The position numbers and the translations under genes were made by a program. A model generated the notes under the pieces. It ran no database searches and was not told the DNA's origin. It saw only the letters and a program-made list of their open reading frames with translations. 5,095 nt of DNA from Rhodoferax sp. (GTDB lineage Bacteria; Pseudomonadota; Gammaproteobacteria; Burkholderiales; Burkholderiaceae_C): contig JAQTSL010000132.1 of the NCBI GenBank assembly GCA_028711355.1, positions 1 through 5,095 of the forward strand. The letters run 5' to 3'. Positions 1-5,095 of the stretch are shown one piece after another (the first letter of the stretch is position 1; each line of letters starts with the position of its first letter).

Positions 1-135
1 AACCGTCTGATTGACGGCAGCGGTGTCCGACTGGACGGCACGGTGATCGGTGACAAGGGTCTCAGGCTGGGTCTGGGCAGCTACGTGCTACAGGTAGGCA
101 AGCGCAAGTTTGTCCGCGTCACATTGGTGGTGTGA
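1..135 (+). CDS. C-terminal fragment of an unidentified protein (5' end outside the window)
   Basis: Frame 1 is open from the window edge to TGA at 133-135 and gives 44 residues. The tail alternates hydrophobic and polar residues with many glycines (for example LDGTVIGDKGLRLGLGSYVL, then KRKFVRVTLVV), which suggests a small beta-strand-rich end to a domain. I do not recognise the family. In many proteobacteria the gene before rodA is mrdA (PBP2), but this tail has no PBP2 feature that I can identify, so I do not assign it. The stop lies 10 bp before the rodA ATG, so the two genes are probably in one transcript. A real coding end is supported by the open frame, GC-rich third positions and the tight junction with rodA. 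Confidence 0.6.
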   Translation, partial: NRLIDGSGVRLDGTVIGDKGLRLGLGSYVLQVGKRKFVRVTLVV

Positions 136-136
136 C

Positions 137-141
137 AGGTG
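137..141 (+). promoter_or_regulatory. Shine-Dalgarno sequence for rodA
   Basis: AGGTG ends 4 bases before the ATG at 146 and begins immediately after the stop codon of the preceding gene. It supports the ATG at 146 over an in-frame TTG at 110. That TTG would lie inside the upstream gene and would add a 12-residue Cys/Trp-rich extension (SASHWWCDRCR) not typical of RodA. Confidence 0.55.
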
Positions 142-145
142 TCGG

Positions 146-1300
146 ATGTCTTCTGCGTTTGATCGTCCTGCGAGCGGGCGGCGCTGGCTGCCTCTGCTTT
201 GCGGCTTTGACGGTGCGCTGGCGTTTGCCGTTTTTTTGCTGGCCAGTGCTGGTTTGCTGACGATGTATTCGTCAGCCTATGACCACGGCACGCGTTTTGA
301 AGACCATGCGCGCAATATGCTGATTGCCGGGTTCATCATGTTCGTGGTGGCCCAGATTTCGCCGCAACGTCTGATGGTGCTGGCGCTGCCGCTGTACACC
401 GTGGGCGTGGCCTTGCTGGTTGCGGTGGCGGTTTTTGGCGTGACGCGCAAAGGCGCACAACGCTGGCTCAACGTTGGCGTTGTCATTCAGCCCAGCGAGA
501 TTCTGAAGATTGCCATGCCGCTGATGCTGGCGTGGTGGTTCCAAAAGCGCGAAGGGCAGTTGCGCGCGCTCGATTTTCTTGTCGCCGGTGTCTTGCTGGC
601 GCTGCCGGTGGGCCTGATCATGAAGCAGCCCGACCTGGGCACGGCGCTGCTGGTGCTGGCGGCAGGCTTATCGGTGATGTTTTTTGCTGGACTGAGCTGG
701 AAGTTGATTGGACCGCCGCTGCTGCTGGGCCTGGTGGGCATCACGCTGCTGGTGGTGTTTGAGCCGCAGTTGTGCGCCGATGGCGTGCGCTGGCCGCTGT
801 TGCGCGACTATCAGCAGCAGCGTATTTGCACGCTGCTCGACCCGGCGCGGGACCCGCTGGGCAAGGGTTTTCACATCATCCAGGGCATGATCGCCATTGG
901 CTCGGGCGGCTTTTGGGGCAAGGGCTTCATGCAGGGTACACAGACCCATCTGGAATTTATTCCCGAGCGCACCACCGATTTTATTTTTGCCGCGTTTTCT
1001 GAAGAGTTTGGCCTGTTTGGCAATGTGCTGTTGATTGCAGCATTTCTGTTTTTGGTGTTGCGTGCGTTGGCAATTGCGCTGGAGGCGCCCACCCTGTTCA
1101 CCCGCTTGCTGGCTGGCGCCATGGCCATGATCTTTTTTTGCTACGCCTTTGTGAATATGGGCATGGTCAGCGGTATTTTGCCGGTGGTGGGCGTGCCGCT
1201 GCCGTTTATCAGCTACGGCGGCACGGCGATGGTGACGCTCGGGCTGGGGCTGGGTATTCTGATGTCGATCGCCAAGTCGAAGCGGCTGGTGCAATCCTGA
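146..1300 (+). CDS. rodA: RodA, SEDS-family peptidoglycan glycosyltransferase (rod-shape determining protein)
   Basis: The product is 384 residues, close to the 370 of E. coli RodA, and is strongly hydrophobic with about ten membrane segments. SEDS proteins polymerise lipid II into glycan strands in the inner membrane; RodA works with the transpeptidase PBP2 and MreBCD in side-wall elongation. Visible family landmarks are RKGAQRWLNVG (101-111) followed by QPSEILKIA (115-123), KQPDLGT (160-166), DPLGKGFHIIQ (236-246), and IPERTTDFIFAAFSEE (272-287) with the putative catalytic Asp at 278. The C-terminal FtsW/RodA/SpoVE signature runs from Asn337 through PLPFISYGGTA (351-361). RodA is preferred over FtsW because of the long KGFHIIQ...GFMQGTQTHLEFIPERTTDFIF loop and the short tails. 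The start at ATG 146 is supported by AGGTG upstream. It lies 10 bp after another plus-strand gene, implying co-transcription, and converges on the GGDEF/EAL gene downstream. No damage is seen. Confidence 0.96.
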   Translation: MSSAFDRPASGRRWLPLLCGFDGALAFAVFLLASAGLLTMYSSAYDHGTRFEDHARNMLIAGFIMFVVAQISPQRLMVLALPLYTVGVALLVAVAVFGVTRKGAQRWLNVGVVIQPSEILKIAMPLMLAWWFQKREGQLRALDFLVAGVLLALPVGLIMKQPDLGTALLVLAAGLSVMFFAGLSWKLIGPPLLLGLVGITLLVVFEPQLCADGVRWPLLRDYQQQRICTLLDPARDPLGKGFHIIQGMIAIGSGGFWGKGFMQGTQTHLEFIPERTTDFIFAAFSEEFGLFGNVLLIAAFLFLVLRALAIALEAPTLFTRLLAGAMAMIFFCYAFVNMGMVSGILPVVGVPLPFISYGGTAMVTLGLGLGILMSIAKSKRLVQS

Positions 1301-1303
1301 TAG

Positions 1304-1391
1304 CTTGCGGGACAGACCAATATTTGCGCAGCAAATTTGCTCTGTCCTCAACACTTTGTCGGATGTTGGCGGTTCACCTTGCGGCGACAGA
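1304..1391. repeat. Imperfect short direct repeat bracketing the convergent gap
   Basis: CTTGCGGGACAGA at 1304-1316 recurs as CTTGCGGCGACAGA at 1378-1391, a 13/14 match with one inserted base. The first copy overlaps the left arm of the hairpin at 1310-1347; the second ends directly beside the stop codon of the minus-strand GGDEF/EAL gene. The match may be chance or a trace of a local duplication. Apart from these copies and the hairpin, I see no gene or other signal in 1301-1391. Confidence 0.35.
1310..1347. repeat. Near-perfect 38-nt hairpin, REP-like palindrome between convergent genes
   Basis: The left arm (1310-1327) and right arm (1331-1347) pair over 16 bp around a GCA loop. GGACAGA (1310-1316) pairs with TCTGTCC (1341-1347). 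A C/C mismatch follows (1317/1340), then CAA pairs with TTG, T1321 is bulged, and ATTTGC (1322-1327) pairs with GCAAAT (1331-1336). Nested inside is the perfect palindrome AGCAAATTTGCT (1330-1341). Neither side has a T run, so it is not a classical intrinsic terminator, though it could slow or protect transcripts from both converging genes. The GGACAGACC-type end resembles, from memory, palindromes mobilised by REP-associated tyrosine transposases. The structure is directly visible; the family assignment is inference. Confidence 0.7.
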
Positions 1392-4010
1392 TCAGGGTTG
1401 CGCGGACGTCGGCCACGCGCGCAGGCAAGCTTCAATCTCGCCTGCTGGCAGCGGTTTGCAATACAGGTAGCCCTGAATTTCGGCGCAACCCAACTGGCGC
1501 AAAACCGCCAGTTGTTGCTGGGTTTCAACGCCTTCGGCAATGGTTGTCAGGCCCAGGCTGCGTGCCATGCTGATGATGGCGCTGACGATCGCCAGATCAT
1601 CCGCGTCGTGGGTGATGTCCTGTACAAAAGATTGGTCGATCTTGAGCTGATTGACCTTGAAACGCTTGAGGTAGCTCAGTGACGAATAGCCGGTGCCAAA
1701 GTCATCGATCGACAACTGCACGCCCTGCAAGTGCAACTGTTCCATGATGATCATGGCGCCTTCGGGGTCTTGCTGCGCCACACTTTCGGTCAGTTCCAGC
1801 TTGAGCACCCCTGCCGGTACGCCTTCTTCTTGCAGAATGGTCGCCACGCGCTGCACCAGGTGTGGCTGGCGAAATTGCACCGCTGACAAATTGACAGCCA
1901 CGGTCATGCTGGGCAGATCCGCTGCCGCCCAAGCCGTGGCCTGCTGCAAGGCGCTGCGCAAGACCCATTCGCCAATCGGCAAAATCTGGCCATTGCCTTC
2001 AGCAATTGGGATGAATTCGATGGGTGAAATGCGGCCCAATTTGGGGTGCGTCCAGCGCAGCAGCGCTTCCACCCCCACGACCTGTCCGGTTGCCATCGAC
2101 ACCTGGGGTTGGTAATCAAGATGCAACTGATGGCGCGCCAGCGCACGGCGCAGTTCGTTGTCCAGCAACAAGGTGCGGGCTGCGTCTGCCTGCATCGAAT
2201 TGATGAAAAACTGATAGCCGTTGCGGCCATTGCTTTTGGCGCGGTACATGGCTACATCAGCATGCTGCTGTAGCGTGCCGGCGTCGCTGCCGTCTTCGGG
2301 ATAGATGGCTACACCGATCGACGCAGTCACGCTCAAGTCGTGCCCGACAACCTTGACCGGCAGGCTGACTGCCTGCAACAGCTTGTCGGTCACGCGGGCG
2401 GCACCGCGAGCGCTGGTGTCGGGCAGCAAAATGATAAATTCATCGCCGCCCAGGCGCGCCACGGTATCCTGGGCCCGCACCGTGGCCTGCATCCGCCGGG
2501 CTACCTCTACCAACAACTGGTCACCCACGCGGTGCCCCAACGTATCGTTGATGTTTTTGAAGTGGTCTATGTCCAGAAACATCACGCACAGGTGTTCCTG
2601 GCGGCGCCCAGCTTCGGTCACGGCTTGGTGGATGCGTTCTTGCAGCAGGCTGCGATTGGGCAGACCGGTCAGGACATCAAAATAGGCCAACTGGCGTACG
2701 TGGTGTTCGGCCTCGACCCGGTCGGTGATGTCGTGTGAGATCACGATAAAACTGCTGCGCTGCCCGGCGGCCTGCGACCGGCACGCAACCGACAGCTCAA
2801 ACCAGCGTGCGCCTTGCGGCAACGGCAGCTCCAGTTGCTTGCCGTAAGAGACCTGGTCGCGTTGGGCGTCCTGCACCGCCTGTAGCACGGTTTGTGCAGC
2901 AAGCTCGGGCAAAACCTGATGGACTGTTTTGCCAATCAGCGACTCAACGGGTACCATCAACAGGCTGCTACGCGGCGCATGGTAGGTGATGAAGCGGCCG
3001 TCTATATCGATCTCGAACAGCAGGTCGGGAATCGCCTGTAGGGTTGCCGCCAATTGCATCTGAGAGGCGCGGATGTCATTGGTGCGCTCGGCAACCTGCC
3101 GCTCCAGGTCGGCCTTGGAGGCCATTTGTCGCATCTGCAATTTGACCAGGTAGGCCAGCAGCAAAGAGGTCAACCAACCCAATCCCAGCCGGGTCGTCAG
3201 CCGGACCGGGTTGTCCCAGCCGCTGCTGGGCGCCACGCTGATTGTCCAAGCACCATTGGGAACATCAAAACTCTTGTCCACCGGCTCCATCAAGGCGCCA
3301 GGGCCGGACTCGGCGATCACTTGTTGTTGACCCGTTTCGGGGTTGATGCGCCACAGCCGATAGGCCAGGTTGCGCTGTGCCAGCTCTGACAGGCGGGCTG
3401 AATCAAGCGCCTGCGGCAGACGCAGCACCACATTGGTAAAGCCCCAGAACACCGGCAACGAAGTCGCATCCTCCAGAAAAATGGGTAGCCGCGCCACCAG
3501 GCCCAAACCGCCCTGGCGCAGTGGCAGTGGCCCGGCCAGCGTCAATTGACCGGTGTTGCGGGCAAGCTGGGTTTCGGCGCGCATCACCGGGTCTTTGAGC
3601 AAGTCCAGGCCAATCGCCTTTTCGTTGCCGGCCAGCGGCACGGCGTGGCTGATGACACCGCCAGGTGCCAGGATCAGGATCGACACGCCGGGGTAATACG
3701 GCAGCATCCTGCGAGCGGTTTGATCAAAGTTATTGATGTGACCACGGCCTTGTTGCACCAACGTTGCCATCGCATAGACGGCAGACAGGGCACGGTCCAG
3801 GTTGTTCTGAATGGCGCTGGCGTGGTCGCTGGCCTGGTTGTACAAGCGATTGCGCTGTGCTTGCAAGTCTGTCTTTTGCATTTGCCAGACCACGACGGTG
3901 CTGATCAGCAACCCCAGCACCAGTGTCAGTGCGGCCAACGGGTTGGGACGCATCAGCTTTGACAGGTGGCTGCGAAGCCTAGTCGCAGTAGTTTGCAGTG
4001 CACGGTGCAT
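1392..4010 (-). CDS. Membrane CHASE-PAS-GGDEF-EAL protein, putative bifunctional diguanylate cyclase/phosphodiesterase
   Basis: The 872-residue product makes and/or degrades c-di-GMP under control of an extracytoplasmic sensor. Order: basic N-terminus; TM1 (~24-43); a CHASE-like periplasmic domain (~70-245, with YYPGVSILIL, NEKAIGLDL and PLPLRQGGLG); TM2 (~275-291); a short coiled coil (~292-316); a PAS domain (~318-430); GGDEF (~440-600); and EAL (~617-865). The cyclase motif GGDEF is intact at 521-525, and RAQD (512-515) is an inhibitory I-site at the usual five-residue spacing. EAL residues are present: E648 in EALLRW, N707, E739, D769-D770 in DDFGTGYSS, K790, E826 and Q846. Both activities are therefore possible, but motifs cannot show which dominates. 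The start is uncertain. ATG 4010 avoids overlap with tldD, and codons upstream of it have poor GC at third positions. ATG 4067 (891 residues) has a better SD-like AGGGTGG but would overlap the start of tldD by 10 bp. The gene is divergent from tldD and convergent with rodA. Confidence 0.93.
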   Translation of the reverse strand: MHRALQTTATRLRSHLSKLMRPNPLAALTLVLGLLISTVVVWQMQKTDLQAQRNRLYNQASDHASAIQNNLDRALSAVYAMATLVQQGRGHINNFDQTARRMLPYYPGVSILILAPGGVISHAVPLAGNEKAIGLDLLKDPVMRAETQLARNTGQLTLAGPLPLRQGGLGLVARLPIFLEDATSLPVFWGFTNVVLRLPQALDSARLSELAQRNLAYRLWRINPETGQQQVIAESGPGALMEPVDKSFDVPNGAWTISVAPSSGWDNPVRLTTRLGLGWLTSLLLAYLVKLQMRQMASKADLERQVAERTNDIRASQMQLAATLQAIPDLLFEIDIDGRFITYHAPRSSLLMVPVESLIGKTVHQVLPELAAQTVLQAVQDAQRDQVSYGKQLELPLPQGARWFELSVACRSQAAGQRSSFIVISHDITDRVEAEHHVRQLAYFDVLTGLPNRSLLQERIHQAVTEAGRRQEHLCVMFLDIDHFKNINDTLGHRVGDQLLVEVARRMQATVRAQDTVARLGGDEFIILLPDTSARGAARVTDKLLQAVSLPVKVVGHDLSVTASIGVAIYPEDGSDAGTLQQHADVAMYRAKSNGRNGYQFFINSMQADAARTLLLDNELRRALARHQLHLDYQPQVSMATGQVVGVEALLRWTHPKLGRISPIEFIPIAEGNGQILPIGEWVLRSALQQATAWAAADLPSMTVAVNLSAVQFRQPHLVQRVATILQEEGVPAGVLKLELTESVAQQDPEGAMIIMEQLHLQGVQLSIDDFGTGYSSLSYLKRFKVNQLKIDQSFVQDITHDADDLAIVSAIISMARSLGLTTIAEGVETQQQLAVLRQLGCAEIQGYLYCKPLPAGEIEACLRAWPTSAQP

Positions 4011-4057
4011 GGACGCAACACTACCACGAAAACTGGGCAGACCCGTAAAATCCGGCC
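4011..4057. other. Divergent intergenic region between the GGDEF/EAL gene and tldD
   Basis: These 47 bp separate the two chosen start codons and must carry or border both promoters. On the plus strand, TAAAAT at 4046-4051 is a clear -10 candidate for tldD. On the minus strand I find no convincing -10/-35 pair; TTTACG-like and TAGTGT-like hexamers exist, but at poor spacing. The minus-strand promoter may therefore lie inside the tldD coding region. Confidence 0.5.
4046..4051 (+). promoter_or_regulatory. -10 box of tldD, probably giving a leaderless mRNA
   Basis: TAAAAT matches the sigma-70 -10 consensus TATAAT at five of six positions and ends 6 bases before the tldD ATG (4058). A transcript starting about 7 bases after the box would begin at or next to the A of that ATG. 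No Shine-Dalgarno sequence lies between the box and the ATG, which agrees with leaderless initiation. No TTGACA-like -35 is seen at 16-18 bp upstream. The TAA of the box (4046-4048) is also an in-frame stop, so tldD cannot start further upstream. Confidence 0.5.
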
Positions 4058-5095
4058 ATGATCTCATCTGCAACCACCCTTGAACGTCTCGACATTGCCA
4101 AATCCCTGCTGCTTGACCCGTTTGGGCTGGATGAAAGCCACCTGAGCCGGACTTTGTCCGAGATTAGGGCGCACCAGGTTGATGAGGCCGACCTGTATTT
4201 TCAGACCACCCGCAGCGAGGGTTGGAGCCTGGAAGAGGGCATCGTTAAAACCGGTTCGTTCAGCATCGACCAGGGTGTCGGCGTGCGCGCTGTCAGCGGC
4301 GAGAAAACGGCGTTTGCCTATTCGGACGACATTTCTTGGGAAGCGTTGCTGGATGCGGCCCGAACTGTCAGGTCTATTGGGGCTATAGCGCAGACCAGAC
4401 GTGCGCGGATAGCTTCTAAAAAAATAGCAAAATCACGTTCGCTCTACGACCACCAAGACCCAATTTCCAGCCTGGACAGCAACGCCAAGGTGGCTTTGTT
4501 GGAACAAGTGGAACGGCTGGCGCGCGCCAGAGACCCGCGCGTGGCGCAGGTCATGGCCGGTCTGGCAGCGGAACACGACGTGGTGCTGGTGGCACGCGCC
4601 GATGGCACCCTGGCGGCCGATGTGCGACCGCTGGTACGGCTCTCGGTCACGGTGTTTGCCGAGCAAAACGGCCGGCGCGAAATGGGCAGCGCCGGTGGCG
4701 GTGGGCGCTTTGGCTTTGCCTATTTTGACGACGCGGTGATCCAGCGCTATGTGGATGAAGCGGTCGATGCGGCACTGACCAATCTGGAGGCCCGCCCGGC
4801 CCCGGCTGGCGAGATGACGGTGGTGTTGGGCCCGGGCTGGCCGGGTATTTTGTTGCACGAGGCGATCGGCCATGGGCTGGAGGGTGATTTCAACCGCAAG
4901 GGCGCCAGCGCGTTCAGTGGCCGCATTGGTCAGCGCGTGGCGGCCAAGGGGGTGACGGTGCTGGACGACGGCACGATTGCCGACCGGCGTGGTTCACTCA
5001 ACGTCGATGACGAGGGCAACGCCAGCCGTCGCACCGTGCTGATTGAAGACGGCATCCTGAAAGGCTACCTGCAGGACGCGATGAACGCGCGCTTG
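4058..5095 (+). CDS. tldD: TldD, zinc metalloprotease of the TldD/PmbA family (3' end outside the window)
   Basis: The 346 residues present are about 70% of the usual ~480, and the frame is open at the window edge. TldD pairs with TldE/PmbA as a cytoplasmic protease that degrades unfolded peptides and, in some bacteria, matures microcin B17 or helps CcdA antitoxin turnover. The catalytic HExxxH motif lies in LLHEAIGHGLEGDFNRKG (265-282): His267 and His272 would bind zinc and Glu268 would be the catalytic base. Other family blocks are DLYFQ (45-49), IDQGVGVRAVSGEKTAFAY (70-88), DGTLAADVRPLVRLSV (182-197), GGGGRFG (213-219), ADRRGSLNVDDEG (308-320) and ILKGYLQD (333-340). The C-terminal domain with the third zinc ligand is beyond the window. 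ATG 4058 is firm because of the in-frame TAA at 4046. The linker at ~106-125 is unusually basic and coincides with a palindromic repeat. The gene is divergent from the GGDEF/EAL gene. Confidence 0.95.
   Translation, partial: MISSATTLERLDIAKSLLLDPFGLDESHLSRTLSEIRAHQVDEADLYFQTTRSEGWSLEEGIVKTGSFSIDQGVGVRAVSGEKTAFAYSDDISWEALLDAARTVRSIGAIAQTRRARIASKKIAKSRSLYDHQDPISSLDSNAKVALLEQVERLARARDPRVAQVMAGLAAEHDVVLVARADGTLAADVRPLVRLSVTVFAEQNGRREMGSAGGGGRFGFAYFDDAVIQRYVDEAVDAALTNLEARPAPAGEMTVVLGPGWPGILLHEAIGHGLEGDFNRKGASAFSGRIGQRVAAKGVTVLDDGTIADRRGSLNVDDEGNASRRTVLIEDGILKGYLQDAMNARL
4382..4428. repeat. Palindromic repeat-like element embedded in the tldD linker
   Basis: GCTAT (4382-4386) pairs with ATAGC (4409-4413), and inside that GCGCA (4388-4392) pairs with TGCGC (4402-4406) around a nine-base loop, with one base (A4387) opposite GG (4407-4408). 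An A-rich stretch and a further ATAGC (4424-4428) follow, giving alternative pairing with the first GCTAT. The AT-rich ATAGC/GCTAT ends around a GC-rich core resemble, from memory, short dispersed repeats common between genes in Comamonadaceae. Here the element encodes about residues 109-124 of TldD without breaking the frame. The pairing is visible in the sequence; the repeat-family link is inference. Confidence 0.5.

Noticed and set aside
110..145. Upstream TTG start extending RodA by 12 residues
   Set aside because: It would overlap the preceding gene, lacks a ribosome binding site and adds an atypical Cys/Trp-rich leader; ATG 146 has AGGTG at suitable spacing.
1310..1347. Classical Rho-independent terminator for rodA or the GGDEF/EAL gene
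   Set aside because: The hairpin is strong, but neither strand shows a T-rich tract after the stem, so I list it as a palindromic repeat and leave a termination role open.
1357..1389. Second possible stem TGTCG/CGACA in the convergent gap
   Set aside because: Only five pairs around a 23-base loop; not distinguishable from chance.
668..1540. Long minus-strand open frame opposite rodA (about 290 codons)
   Set aside because: It lies antisense to the unmistakable rodA, runs across the hairpin gap into the end of the next gene, and encodes a His/Gln/Arg-rich composition typical of a shadow frame in GC-rich DNA.
3546..3962. Plus-strand open frame opposite the CHASE region (about 138 codons)
   Set aside because: It is antisense to the well-supported GGDEF/EAL gene, has no recognisable motif and shows shadow-like composition.
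4382..4428. Disruption of tldD by the embedded repeat (pseudogene)
   Set aside because: The frame continues unbroken through the element, and conserved TldD blocks follow up to the window end.
4433..4873. Minus-strand open frame opposite tldD (about 146 codons)
   Set aside because: The plus strand here encodes conserved TldD blocks including the HExxxH region; the antisense product is His/Arg/Gln-rich without motifs.

Overview
This 5.1 kb window looks like ordinary chromosome from a GC-rich betaproteobacterium, most likely Burkholderiales and probably Comamonadaceae (Rhodoferax/Polaromonas-like). That placement rests on the close fit of RodA and TldD to the forms I recall from that group, on the GC-rich third codon positions, and on the style of the short palindromic repeats. 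No search was run, so the taxonomy is inference.

Layout: (1) positions 1-135 hold the last 44 codons of an unrecognised plus-strand gene. (2) Ten bases later, rodA (146-1300, +) encodes the SEDS peptidoglycan glycosyltransferase of the elongasome, apparently co-transcribed with the gene before it. (3) A 91-bp convergent gap (1301-1391) holds a near-perfect 38-nt hairpin that looks more like a REP-type dispersed palindrome than a classical terminator. (4) On the minus strand (4010-1392) lies a large membrane-bound c-di-GMP enzyme with the order TM - CHASE - TM - PAS - GGDEF - EAL. Its cyclase motif, inhibitory site and phosphodiesterase residues all appear intact. (5) A 47-bp divergent gap (4011-4057) contains a TAAAAT box so close to the next ATG that the downstream mRNA is probably leaderless. 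(6) tldD (4058 to the window end, +) encodes the N-terminal ~70% of the TldD zinc metalloprotease, including its HExxxH motif. A second palindromic element is embedded in frame in its variable linker.

The three identifiable genes do not form an obvious pathway: rodA builds the lateral wall, the GGDEF/EAL protein senses an extracytoplasmic signal and sets c-di-GMP, and TldD (normally with TldE/PmbA) processes peptides. I see no clear undescribed multi-gene system. The most interesting signals are the two palindromic elements, one between genes and one inside a coding region, and the probable leaderless start of tldD.
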